Shown piece after piece: positions 41,736 to 51,480 of a stretch of 64,000 nucleotides of DNA. Each line of letters begins with the position of its first letter. Positions within the stretch are counted from its first letter, which is position 1. A program made the position numbers and the translations under genes. Source of the DNA: Nematopogon swammerdamellus (lineage: Eukaryota > Arthropoda > Insecta > Lepidoptera > Adelidae); the NCBI GenBank assembly GCA_946902875.1, contig OX336353.1, positions 19,357,151 through 19,421,150 of the forward strand. The letters are read 5' to 3'. The notes under the pieces are model-generated. The model was not told the DNA's origin. It saw only the letters and a list, made by a program, of their open reading frames with translations, and searched no databases.

Positions 41736-42061
41736 ATTGAGTTCTGCTCCTAAGTAGTTTTTAATGATGGGTCCTAGAAAAAGATTTTGATTGGTTCCTT
41801 CTCGTTGGTTCGGGGGAACGATTTTGGCAGGTTTGCTATTAAATTGTCTCCTATTGATATTCCACAACTGGGACGATTATAATGAAAATAGTTTATTCCT
41901 TAGCCATATTTCGAAAGACTTTGGGTTCCGTAGCTTATACGATATAGTGAGGTTGTCACTAAATAATAATTAAAGTAGTATAATAATTATTATTATTTTT
42001 AGTAGTTAATTTCGAATGAAATATTTATACTTTTTAAAATCTTTTATTCTATTTTTAGTAG

Positions 42062-42500
42062 AAACATGAAATGTAGGAACTCGCTGCCGCACTACGTCCG
42101 TCACTCCCAAACTGTAAATTCTTTTAAAAAGTCATTGAAGAAATTCTATCTTCTAATTTCATTGAAGAAATTCTGCCTATTTTGTACTCACTTGTGGATT
42201 AGTATAGTATAGTATGTACTATTTGTATGTAGTATCTAAGTTCTACGTATGTTTATGTATGTATATGCTGTTTGTATTTTATGTATTGTATAAATAGGTA
42301 TGTACATATGTTACATGTAGGTATATTCATAAAATAATTCCTCCTCCCTTTCGCTTGCACTACCCATACTTCTTTCTCTGTATTTTATTCCTCATCCATC
42401 ACCCAAAGGTTGACTGGAAGTAATCACTTGTAGTGATAATTCCGCCTTTGCCTCGCACCTAGTGATAATAGTGATAATTACGCCTGGGACTCCTGTACCT
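42062..42500 (+). mobile_element. LINE C-terminal fragment and 3-prime UTR
   Basis: The frame has RNSLPHYVRHSQTVNSFKKS, which fits the last residues of a reverse-transcriptase ORF. The UTR contains AGGTTGACTGGAAGTAATC and ATAATTCCGCCTTTGCC, related to the 11104 block. A second GTGATAATTACGCC repeats part of it. Confidence 0.6.
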
Positions 42501-42672
42501 ATTTCTTGTTTCTTGTCGTGTACTGTTCTTCCTTCAATTTGTGTGCAATAGTTTCTATTCTATTCTATTGTAGATTTAGCGAGGTGATAGCATTTCATAA
42601 GTATCTAATTCGTGTCACGATACTCACGATTACTGCGATAAGGGCATTAGTGACCACAGAAATATTATATAC

Positions 42673-43550
42673 TAGCTTTTGCCCGCGGCTTCGCTCGCGT
42701 GAAATTCGTATTTCAAAGAAAGCAAGTAACTAAGGCCGATCTGCGTTAAGTAAAGTAAACGATAAACCTTCTCAACTAAAGTAAGTACTAACGGCGAGGC
42801 TTCAGGCTGAGCTGCATTCTGGAAGACAATAAACCTTCTCGAAGAAAGTAAGTAACTAAGGGCGAGGCCGAAGGCCGAGCTACGTTCAGGAAGACGATAA
42901 ACCCACTCAGAGAAAGTAAGTAATTGAGGGCGAGGCCGAAGGCCGAGCTGCGTACAGCAAGACTATAAACCTTCTTGAAGAAAGTAATCACTGAGGGCGA
43001 GGCCGAAGGCCGAGCTGCTTTCAGGAAGACGAACGCTCGCTTCCTGAACGCAGCTCGGCCTTCGGCCTCGCCCTCTGTTACTTACTTCTTCGAAAAGGTT
43101 ATCGTCTTCCTGAACGCAGCTCGGCCTTCGGCCTCGCCCTCAGTGACTTACGTTCTTCAAGAAGGTTTATAGTCTTGCTGTACGAAGCTCGGCCTTCGGC
43201 CTCGCCCTCAATTACTTACTTTCTTTGAGTAGGTTTATCGTCTTCCTGAACGCAGCTCGGCCTTCGGCCTCGCCCTCAATTACTTAATTTCCTCGAGAAG
43301 GCTGAAGGTCTTCCTGAACGCAGCTCGGCCTTCGGCCTCGCCCTTTGTGGCTTATTTTCTTCGAAAAGGGTTAACCTCTTCCTGAACGCAGCTCAGCCTT
43401 CGGCGTCTCATTTAGTATGTTACTTACTTTCTTTGAGAATGTTTATTGTTTTTATCTGAATCCAGTTCGCCCTCCGGTCCCGGCCTAAGTTACTTAGTTT
43501 CTACTTTTAAAATACAAATTTCACGCGAGCGAATCCGCGGGAAAAAGCTA
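42673..43550. mobile_element. Foldback element with Helitron-like ends and satellite arms
   Basis: The left end is TAGCTTTTGCCCGCGGCTTC then GCTCGCGTGAAATTCG. The right end is the inverse (CGCGAGCGAATCCGCGGG, AAAAAGCTA), giving terminal inverted repeats of about 50 bp. Inside, about five 68-bp satellite units run forward (42735-43030) and six or seven inverted (43035-43420). This looks like a Foldback-type element or two Helitron ends joined head to head. No ORF is present. Confidence 0.75.
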
Positions 43551-43619
43551 TCGATATTAAAATAAGAAAATTCAATTAAAATAAATCAAATACTTTAGAT
43601 ACCTACCTAACTAAGTGTA

Positions 43620-43775
43620 ATACTCCACATATTAGCATAACCGGAACTGAATTTTATTTAGCCTATCCTGTGTCTCGTATAGCTAAATGTGCGTGTAGTA
43701 ATGTTAATCGAATTTAGATGATCGGCTTAAATTTTATGGAGAAAATTCATACAAACATATTCGCCTCGCCCCGCT
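43620..43775 (-). mobile_element. Helitron-like internal fragment
   Basis: CATAACCGGAACTGAATTTT, GCCTATCCTGTGTCTCGTAT and GATGATCGGCTTAAATTTT match the middle of 27995 and 44402. Its end merges with a GC-rich hairpin (GAGAGAAGCGC/GCGCTTCTCTC at 43781-43809). Confidence 0.5.
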
Positions 43776-44401
43776 GCCCCCCGCTGAGAGAAGCGCAGCG
43801 CTTCTCTCAAGACATTCTCATCGTTGTAACTTTTAAACTATTTGTCCAAATTACTTAGTGTAACAGCCAAAGTTTATCTACTTTAAATACCAGAGGCGAT
43901 AAAAGTATGCATTTTGATAAGAATTAATTCAAAACTATAAAATGTGGATTGTAAATACAGTATCCAATTTAAATGTATTTTTGGTTCACTATTTTGGCTA
44001 TAGTGACTTCCACATAAAAGGTAGATATATGCTCTCGCGGACTTTTTTTTAGAACTATTTTAGAGAAACAACCTCACCATACGCTATCTTCGTGTAACTC
44101 TAACGGTTTATTCAGCGCACGCCGAGATAGATCTCAGAAGGCAGGATTTTTTCCGACTTGACATTTATCGATATTTGGGCAAATTTACACAATGTCTTTA
44201 TAAATTATAGCCTTTTTGGTGTATAAGCTATAGTACTGTAAAGGCTCATCAAAATCTGTTCAGTAGTTTTTGCGTGAAAGAGGAATATAGTGCGGCTGCT
44301 CGGTTCGCTGTTGAGTTTATAGGCCGCGCCTCCCCCGCGCCGCCGCCTCCACACCGCCGCGCCGCCGCCAACTGCCGCTCGCTCGGTAAATACCTATGTA
44401 T
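43776..44401. other. No gene; GC-rich patch
   Basis: A CGCC-rich tract at 44325-44385 (CCGCGCCGCCGCCTCCACAC) stands out in AT-rich DNA. No exon signals frame it. Confidence 0.4.
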
Positions 44402-44713
44402 AGTACTAAGGCGCGCGGATTGAACATATCGGTTTGTATGGGAGCCACATCTTAGCGTAGCCGGAAGTGAATTTTAGTTAGCCTATCCTGTGTCCCGTAT
44501 AGTAAAATGGGCTTGTACTAAGTTTCATCAAATTCTGATGATGGCTTTAAGAGTTATGGAGGAACATACATACATACATACATACATACAGAAAAGATTT
44601 CTAAAAATCGTCAATTTAGCTTTAGTATCATACATAGAGGCTACAAACTCAATATTTCCTAAAACAAAGTAACTTACTCCATGACCACCCCTTACAGATT
44701 TATTATTAGTATT
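44402..44713 (-). mobile_element. Helitron-like element, empty-site reference
   Basis: Same family as 27995, with CGCGCGGATTGAACATATCG, GCCTATCCTGTGTCCCGTAT, ACATACATACATACATACAG and CAAAGTAACTTACTCC. At 44450-44457 it has ACATCTTAGCG with one TTA where the 27995 copy holds the MITE. Confidence 0.65.
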
Positions 44714-45062
44714 GATTGATTGATTGATTGATGTATTATATATTATTTTTTTTATATTCTGTGAACTTATTTAAGTACCTACTTTTATTCTGTTATGTAT
44801 GACTTATGGAGACTGAACATCTTACAAGAAATAATCCTAAAATATGAACACTAAAAAGCAATTTCTTTTAAATCGGAAATAAATTTTATCTTTTCTTTCT
44901 TATCAATTATGAACAAGATACTTTGACAAATTATTGTTAAAACATATAAAAAAAACATTTACGAAGGTATTAACTATTAATTACCTACATAATACTATCA
45001 CAAAATAACCAGAAATTATTAAGTTTCATCTCGCCCTAACCACCCCCTTTCTCTCTTTACAG

Positions 45063-45243
45063 ACACAAGCGGAAAGTGACCAACCTGTTTCCGTCGAAGT
45101 CCTCCGGAAGCGCGACGGGGGCGGGCGCGGCGGCGGCGGGGGGCGCCGCGTGCCGCATCCCCGCGCCGGCGCCGCTCTACGAAGATCTGCCGGACCTGCC
45201 GCATCGGACGCCGCATAGGCAGAACTGCGAGCCACAGCTTGAG
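45063..45243 (+). CDS. Internal exon of an unidentified host gene
   Basis: The acceptor is CCCTTTCTCTCTTTACAG at 45045-45062 and the donor is GAG then GTATGC at 45241-45249. The exon is 181 nt; one base completes a codon from the previous exon, and the rest reads KRKVTNLFPSKSSGS, an alanine/glycine-rich run and APLYEDLPDLPHRTPHRQ, ending in a complete codon. It is GC-rich against AT-rich flanks, as expected for coding sequence. The function is unknown. The KRK start and low complexity would suit a cytoplasmic tail. The upstream exon is not visible in the window. Confidence 0.7.
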
Positions 45244-45416
45244 GTATGCATAGCTGTTCGTTTATCATTGTCAACAACAGCCAAAGCAACGTGAGTGCAG
45301 GTGTGTAGACGTCTGGATTTGGTAACCGCAAGGTTGGTATCTCTGGACGTCTATAAACAAAACGTAAATCTATAAAATGATAGTAAGAATATGTTCGTTT
45401 ATCATTTTGGGTCTAA

Positions 45417-45552
45417 GGCCCAATTGCGCCAACACGAATTTAGAGTTAAGTAGCGAGTTATGGATTTAAACGCGGTTCCCACAGTCAACGGGTACTAGCT
45501 TAACGAGTTAAACTGATTTATATCGTTAAATTCGTGTTGGCGCAATTGGCCC
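45417..45552. mobile_element. Harbinger-like MITE (2)
   Basis: Inverted ends GGCCCAATTGCGCCAACACG and its inverse with one mismatch, flanked by TAA at 45414-45416 and 45553-45555. It shares the core ACGCGGTTCCCACAGTCAAC with the copies at 28098 and 52446. It sits about 170 bp after the exon. Confidence 0.85.
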
Positions 45553-45595
45553 TAAGTCAAAAACTTTCAAATCAAATGTGCGGTGCCTTCACATT

Positions 45596-45943
45596 TATTT
45601 TTATTTTTATGGAAACTGACACGGTTGGCTACATCACCTACAACATCCGTGATGTCAGCCCATAATACCGGGTGAACTAGGTGCCATGTCAGTGCTTCCC
45701 TTCACTTCATGTCGGCTACACTGAACTGGACGGATAACACGAACTATTTACATAGCCGTTTCGACCGATGTTTCATTCAGTGCGGTGGTATCAACCCGGG
45801 CGGGATAAACCCTACCACCTAGTAAGGTAAGAAGGGACCTACAGTTTTACGTGGATTCCGAACCACGGTCAACCTCCAACAACGGTCGAGCGGTCACGCA
45901 CGCGACAGCAGACTGTCTGCACCACTGAGCTATCGAGGCTGAC
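45596..45943 (-). mobile_element. Family A SINE, 5S segment partly deleted
   Basis: Tail, body and B-box region (GTGG/CCAC type) are clear, as is the A-box side (ACCACTGAGCTATCGAGG on the plus strand). Between them most of the 5S-like piece is gone, leaving ACGGTCGAGCGGTCACGCAC. It shows that copies can lose the 5S segment. Confidence 0.75.
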
Positions 45944-46114
45944 AAAAAATACAAAAGATGTAAAGTCATAAATGCACCTATACTGCTCACTCTGCAGTTT
46001 TAAATCCCCAGTTATTTCCAGAAATTAATTAAATTTCTCTCTCGCTGCTCAGGTGGGCCGCTAATTCCTTTTTAGGCAAAAAGTTAACTCTCGCTTGGAA
46101 TACTTTTTAACCCC

Positions 46115-46245
46115 CGACGCAAAAATACGGGTGTTATAAGTTTAACGTGTGTGTCTGTCTGTGGCATCATAGCTCCCAAACTGATGGACCGATTTGGATG
46201 CGGTTTTTTTATTAGAAAGCTGATCTAATCGGGACGGTGGACCGA
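46115..46245 (+). repeat. CCCCCGACGC-type repeat fragment
   Basis: CCCCCGACGCAAAAATACGG, GTGTGTCTGTCTGTGG and GATGGACCGATTTGGATGCG resemble the leading end of an unclassified repeat also glimpsed at 39178. Confidence 0.4.
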
Positions 46246-46655
46246 TTTGCATTTTTTTTTTTGTAATCCGGTATGGGTGGCTGAGTCGGAGGGGCCAAAG
46301 CGCATGCTCCGACCAGCCAATATCACCTCCGAGAAGGTAGGTGCCATACCGGAGACCTCCCTGGATTGCTGGCTATACTGGATTAGAGGAGAACACAACC
46401 GAGGCTGCTATGCGGCCATCTTACATCCAGTACGGTGGTACCAACCCAGTCGGCTACAATTTGAGCCTACCACCTAGTAAGGGGCAAAGGAATGGACCTA
46501 CAGTTTTACACCGGTTCCGAACGGTGAAGCAGCAGGTGTACGTATGCACGTAATTTTTTTCGTCAGAAAAAACTCATTGGTACACGCCGACCGGATTCGA
46601 ACCGAGGACCTCTCGCATGAGAAGCCGATGCCCAAACCACTCGGTCACCCGCCGC
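46246..46655 (-). mobile_element. SINE with tRNA-Ser-like head (family C)
   Basis: On the minus strand the head reads GGGTGACCGAGTGGTTTGGG and CCTCGGTTCGAATCCGG, good matches to A and B boxes with a serine-tRNA-like layout. The body has AAAACTGTAGGTCC, TTACTAGGTGGTAG and GGTTGGTACCACCG, shared with family A. The tail has GAGGTGATATTGGCTGG and CTCAGCCACCCATACC, then poly-A. It is therefore a tRNA-headed SINE. Confidence 0.8.
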
Positions 46656-46719
46656 TTAATGCATTTAATTGCATGCGACTTTATTAAAAAAGCTTGAAAT
46701 AAAAGTTAAATTACAACTT

Positions 46720-46900
46720 TAAAAAAAGACCCTTAAAAAGTAAAAAAATATTTCTTAAAGGAGTCGGGCGACCGCTAAGTAAATAAAATATAAAAACTCA
46801 AAGCTGCGCAGGTATTTACTTAACGGTCCCCCGACTCCTTTAAGTGAGTAAACGGAATTACTTTTGACTTTTTAATGGTCGGGGGTTTTTTATTACGCAA
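46720..46900. mobile_element. Foldback MITE, arms about 60 bp
   Basis: The inner arms TTAAAGGAGTCGGGCGACCG and CGGTCCCCCGACTCCTTTAA, and the outer arms CCTTAAAAAGT and ACTTTTTAATGG, pair across an AT-rich centre. A single arm recurs near 52078 (CCCCGACCACTAAAAAGTC). Confidence 0.65.
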
Positions 46901-46980
46901 AAAGTTGACTCTCATTTGGAATCGTTTTTCATTAATCCGTTTCAACTTACATTCACGTTATATAAAGTAGTTAACCATGA

Positions 46981-47215
46981 ATAGAATAGAATTTTTATTG
47001 ATATAGCTTCTATATAGGTCATTTAAACAATTTCAAATTATATCACAATGTAAAATTTTACAGATACTCATAATAATTAAAAATTATTTACAATAATAAT
47101 TACAATTTTTGTCATACAAATAAGAATGCATTGAATATTGAATAAAAAGTCATTCGTTAAGGAATTCCTCGACCGAATAGTAAGCCTTCTCCACCAGAAA
47201 GCGTTTCAGTCAAGG
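46981..47215 (-). mobile_element. LINE 3-prime end
   Basis: The minus-strand frame includes KRFLVEKAYYSVEEFLN, a typical LINE C-terminal fragment. A UTR with AATAAAAATTCTATTC follows. The 5-prime part is lost and its edge touches the chimeric SINE at 47205. Confidence 0.6.
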
Positions 47216-47474
47216 GATATGACTCCCTTCTTATATTACTAGGTGGCAGGGTTCAACCCGCCCGGGTTGGTACCACCGCACTGAATGAAAGGTCGGTCGA
47301 AACGGCTATGTAAATAGTTTGTGTTTTCCGTCCAGTTCAGTGTAGCCGGCACGACCGAACGGAAGCACTGACGTGGCACCAAGTTCACCCGGTGTTATGG
47401 GCTGACATCGCGGATGTTGTAGGTGATGTAGCCAACCGTGTCAGTTTCCATAAAAAATAAAAAATAAAAAAAAA
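47205..47474 (+). mobile_element. SINE A tail with B-type junction
   Basis: Starts AAGGGATATGACTCCCTTC and joins TTATATTACTAGGTGGCAGG, then continues as an ordinary A body and tail to AGTTTCCATAAAAAATAAA. The junction is the same as in the copy at 58029, so it is not a chance event here. The B head is shortened to about 10 bp. Confidence 0.7.
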
Positions 47475-47656
47475 GTCTGCCAGTAAAGCTGTTGAATGAT
47501 TCAGCGTTTTTAATGTCGGGGTTTATTTTGTTGTAAAACTTTGGCCCAATTATACATATATATATATACTGATCTTTCGGATCTGGCGAGTCTGTCACTG
47601 TCATGCCTCCCTTACTGCGAGTACTAGTACTAGCATGAAAAGGTCGCGTAAGAGGT

Positions 47657-47837
47657 CACCTTACTAGGTGGTAGGGTTTAACCCACCCGGGTTGATACCA
47701 GCGCACTGAATGAAAGGCCTGTTGAAAGGGCTATGTAAATAGTACGGAAGCACTGACATGGCACCTAGTTCACCCAGTGTTATGGGCTGACATCACGGAT
47801 GTAGGTAGGTAGGTGATATTTTTCCATAAAAAAAGTA
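47657..47837 (+). mobile_element. Family A SINE, 5-prime-truncated
   Basis: From CCTTACTAGGTGGTAGGG to a damaged tail (GATGTAGGTAGGTAGGTGA). A block of about 30 bp around the CCAGTTCAG segment is deleted. Confidence 0.65.
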
Positions 47838-47972
47838 CAGACGGGAGAGCGAGATAGGTAATGAATATTAATAAGAGAAGCGATCGTTTATTATAATATT
47901 TGCGTTTAAAACGGATTTGCTATTAAACCGAGTCTACAGCGAGCGAAGCCGCGGGCAACAGCTACGTACATA
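47838..47972 (+). mobile_element. Helitron-like 3-prime end
   Basis: AATAAGAGAAGCGATCGTTT, then AAACCGAGTCTACAGCGAGC and GAAGCCGCGGGCAACAGCTA. The CTAG is changed to CTAC. It directly precedes a B element. Confidence 0.55.
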
Positions 47973-47980
47973 TACATACA

Positions 47981-48310
47981 TACCACACACGCTGTATTCC
48001 GACAATCAGGGTAAGCTGAGTAATCGGTGTTGTGTTGCAAGAGCTCTGAAAAATTGCAACACAACATCGATCACCGCGTTTAGCAAAGTATTCGGACAAG
48101 ATAACTCTATCAATCAAGCAGCAAGTAAGGCACAAAGGCCCACCTGCTGCACGACTCGGTGGAAGGACCGCGCCAAGGTGAGAGGTGACAAGCCTGTCAC
48201 CCTTTAGCACGGCATCTCGTCCTTATCCCTTAGTCGCCTTTTACGACATGCACGGGGAGAGACGAAGCGGGCTATTATTTTTAAGTACCTACCGGCCTCA
48301 CACAGTACTA
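47981..48310 (-). repeat. Family B element, full length
   Basis: Complete copy. The hairpin reads CGGTGTTGTGTTGCA against TGCAACACAACATCG. Compared with the others one C/G pair has become T/A on both sides, which keeps pairing. The head end is CCTACCGGCCTCACACAG. Confidence 0.8.
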
Positions 48311-48689
48311 GGCAAAAGCTAGTTAAGTATATGAAAATTAAATATTCGCCTAAATGTGTCATACATTATTAATTTAGTCAATCAAGACAATAAATGAACC
48401 ACAAGTTAAGTTACAACGTATATTAGTTGCATAGTATGTTACGTTGTAAACTCAACTGCAGTAAAACCCAGCCACAGCACAGTCGCTCAGGATGCGCCTT
48501 CAAAGCGTGTCGTGCAGCGGAGGGGTGGATCTCGTTAAAACTTCCCTCAATATGCGCCTCCGAAAGCAATGTCAATAATTAATACAGGATATCCAACTTT
48601 TCCACACTTCGGGACCACATAAAAAGGGAGCTCTACGAAAGATTGACGGCTAAAAGTTAACTACTGACGGGGGATACTACTTAGATTTT
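48311..48689. other. No gene recognised
   Basis: No repeat family or coding sequence is seen. Confidence 0.4.
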
Positions 48690-48810
48690 GTTTTTTTATT
48701 TTTATGGAAACTGACACGGTTGGCTACATCACCTACAACATCCGTGATGTCAGTCCATAACACCGGGTGAGGTAGGTGCCATGTCAGTGCGTCCCTTCAT
48801 TTCATGCCCC
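48690..48810 (-). mobile_element. Family A SINE, tail fragment
   Basis: Poly-T, ATGGAAACTGACACGGTTGG and GGTGCCATGTCAGTGCGTCC. It is truncated and directly followed by the tandem repeats at 48825. Confidence 0.7.
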
Positions 48811-48824
48811 CTATGGTTTAGGCC

Positions 48825-48960
48825 TATCAATTCAGAATCCCTTAAAGTTTGAGTCCCTTAAGTTGAACCCGCTGAAGATTGGATCCCTCAAGTTTGACTC
48901 TGTAAAAAGTTTGACACCCTCAAACTTAATTCCCTCAATTTCGACCCCCTATAGGTACCT
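48825..48960 (+). repeat. Degenerate short tandem repeats
   Basis: CCCTTAAAGTTTGAGTCCC, CCCTCAAGTTTGACTC and CCCTCAAACTTAATTCC recur at about 20-22 bp. Units are poorly conserved. Confidence 0.55.
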
Positions 48961-49027
48961 CAAGTTCGCCACAAAATCTGTGCAACCAAGTTCAGTGACC
49001 CATCTTTCGACCCACACAAACTGGACA

Positions 49028-49215
49028 ACGTCACATTCGTCCAACTCAAATTTCGACCACGTCACATTCGTCCAACTCCAATTTCGACCACGTCTTATCC
49101 GTCCAACTCAAATTTCGAATACGTCACCTTCGTCCAACTCAAATTTCGACCACGTCACATTCGTCCAATTCAAATTTCGACCCCGTCACATTCGTCCAAC
49201 TCAAATTTCGACCAC
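49028..49215 (+). repeat. 31-bp minisatellite, about six units
   Basis: The unit is based on CGTCACATTCGTCCAACTC and AAATTTCGACCA. As 31 is not divisible by three, the open frame cycles through three readings of the unit, so it is a by-product and not a protein. Confidence 0.85.
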
Positions 49216-49662
49216 CTCAAGCTCTACCTAACACCGTCGCGTCGCCTTCCCACGAGGCACGTCGCCGGCAATGTTGTACTAAATCTACAAACTGCGGAGA
49301 CACTTAAAACTCACGCGCATATAACAGACTTCAATCTCGTCCATAATCGTAAAGCCACTCGGTCGGGCAACTTGGCCGTACCGTGCGGTTGCCGCTTCGG
49401 CTTTAAGGAAGCAAATATATCGATTTTATTGGGGTTTGATGCATTTTGGAAGGGTCCAAGTTCGGTTTTGTGGTTGCTTTGAGCGTCGGCTGAGGTGAAT
49501 GTGGGAGTGTATTGACTTACAAGTATCTGAAATGTAATACGTATGTAAGACTAAGAACATATAAGTATGAGGGGTTTTAATTATATTAATCAATAGTATA
49601 GGCACATACATTTGAACGGCGTATAAACACGTAGTACGGCCAAAATATGGAATGAACTTCCT
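49216..49662. other. No gene recognised
   Basis: No families are recognised. Confidence 0.4.
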
Positions 49663-50047
49663 GGTTTTTTTTTTTTATGGAACCTGACACGCTTGGCTAC
49701 ATCACCTACAACATCCGTGATGTCAGCCCATAACACAGGGTGAACTAGGTGCCAAGTCAGTGCTTCCCTTCATTTCATGTCGGCTACACTAAACTGGACG
49801 GAAAACACGAACTATTTACATAGCCGTTTCGACCGACGTTTCGTTCAGTGCGGTGGTACCAACCCGGCCGGGATAAACCCTACCACCTAGTAAGGTAAGA
49901 AGGGAAGGGACCTACAGTTTAACGTGGAATCCGAACCACGGTCAGCCTCCAACGGTCGACCGGTCACCCATCCAATCACTGACCGCGCTCAGCGTTGCTT
50001 AATAACAGTTGACTAACCAACCACGCCACTGAGCTAACGAGGCTGAC
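49663..50047 (-). mobile_element. Family A SINE, full length
   Basis: Complete copy with poly-A side at 49663 and head at 50047. The 5S-like part (CAATCACTGACCGCGCTCAG on the plus strand) and the GTGG/CCAC arm are present. Its head is followed by a B head fragment at 50052, so on the minus strand B precedes A. Confidence 0.8.
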
Positions 50048-50051
50048 GAAT

Positions 50052-50143
50052 TTTCTTATCCCTTAGTCGACTTTTACGACATGCGACGGGGAGAGATGCA
50101 GTGGGGCTATTCTTTTTAAGTACCGACCCCACACGGTACATGG
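50052..50143 (-). repeat. Family B head fragment
   Basis: TTATCCCTTAGTCGACTTTT to TTAAGTACCGACCCCACACG. It lies just before a complete A SINE on the minus strand. Unlike the chimera at 58029, A keeps its own head here. Confidence 0.7.
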
Positions 50144-50871
50144 TACTCCTATTAAACGTGTTAATAATTTAGACAACAACCTTTTTGTCCGCCTTATAGC
50201 CGGCACGGGCGCGGCGCCTCTCTGAGGAATTGTGTTAAGTACTGTATCTGATCAGTGATCTCCCATTGGACTTTTGTGCCCGGGCCAGGGCCGGCTGCCT
50301 ATTAAAAAAATTACCAACGAAAAATGTGCGCATTTGTTGCTTAGATGATATTGCAGAACCCAAGTTCTTTCTGTCAACATTGTATTAAACTTGGAGTCAT
50401 CCATTTATAATAAGTGAAAATACGACTACCAATTCGACTGCGAGATATCTGCAATTGTGTAAATATCTTGAGCACAGTCGATCTAAAGTATGTAGTATTG
50501 ATGGTGATTTGAAAATACTAAGAGATGGACTCGGCTAAAATATATTCCATCTCAATATTGTTTTCCAGCTGGAACTAGATCCCACCATCTTCGCGCGCGA
50601 GCGTGTGAGCGAGAAAATTCCAGACCGCACACAAAGTTTGGAGATGCACCCACCCGCCTTGGGTATTTCCCGTTAAACCGAATTTAGTCTATCGCATAGA
50701 GGTAATAGTCTCTCAAGGGTATGATGGCTTCCCGGTTCTTTTCTCCGCAGCAGGGACTGAAGGAGGCTCAACTTGTACACCGGTATAATACCGGTATGTT
50801 AAAACGGTATCGCAATTCAACCGAAAGCACGCGTGCACATACGCTTTATCTGCTCGGACTTATGTGTAGTT
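50144..50871. other. No gene recognised
   Basis: The start (TTAAACGTGTTAATAATTTA) resembles a block near 10145. The rest is unassigned. Confidence 0.4.
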
Positions 50872-51202
50872 TTTAGGGTTCCGTATCCGGTACGGGACCC
50901 TATTACTAAGCCTACGCCGTCTGTCTGTCTGTCTGTATGTCTGTCCGTCCGTCCGTCCGTCCGTCTGTCTGTTTCTCTCTCTGTCTGTCTGTCTGAAGAA
51001 ACGAAGAAGTTTATGCGCGCGCGCCATCTACCGAATAGATTATGAAGAATTTTAACTAATCATTTTCATGATTAGATTTTTTTTATTTAACTAATATGAA
51101 GCATTTGATAACACGCCATCTAGATGGCGTGTTATCAAATGCTTCGCGTGACATGGCGAACCCTCGGTGCGCGAGTTCGACTCGCACTTGGCCGGTTTTT
51201 AT
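50872..51202 (+). repeat. Family D repeat with internal palindrome
   Basis: TAGGGTTCCGTATCCGGTAC, (CCGT)n and CTGT repeats, the palindrome at 51098-51145 and the end GAGTTCGACTCGCACTTGGC. The centre is shortened relative to 6524. Confidence 0.8.
51098..51145. repeat. Perfect 48-bp palindrome
   Basis: GAAGCATTTGATAACACGCC then ATCT, followed by its exact inverse, with no spacer. Other D copies have only the first part here, so the inverted half is private to this copy. Confidence 0.9.
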
Positions 51203-51299
51203 CTCTACCGGTGTTAACAGTTGTAACTACCCCTCTTCTTATCCCGTCGCCCCTTTTCAAATATTTCTAAAATACTTAAATACTCATACCCTAGGTACA

Positions 51300-51480
51300 T
51301 ACATATATACATACATAGCGTCACGCCTGTTTCCCAGTGGGGTAGGCAGAGACAACGGATCTCCACGTGCCACGATCCTGACACAACTCTCATATTGTTC
51401 TTACTACATCCTCGTCGGTTACGGGTACGCTAGGTACCTAGAATAATAATTATACGAAGATCCCTATATTCCGTTACCGA
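51300..51480 (-). mobile_element. LINE 3-prime fragment
   Basis: CATACATAGCGTCACGCCTG, CAGAGACAACGGATCTCCAC and, beyond it, TAGGTACCTAGAATAATAAT. The last block matches the internal segment in the copy at 20640, so the two share an ancestor with that segment. Confidence 0.6.

Noticed and set aside
46570..46655. A tRNA-Ser gene
   Set aside because: The boxes are good, but the sequence continues directly into a SINE body and poly-A, so it is a SINE head. A full cloverleaf with an anticodon arm was not established.
48776..49231. A 151-codon open frame with a repeated peptide
   Set aside because: It starts in a SINE tail and runs through a 31-bp minisatellite, whose period is not a multiple of three, so the repeated peptide is a by-product.
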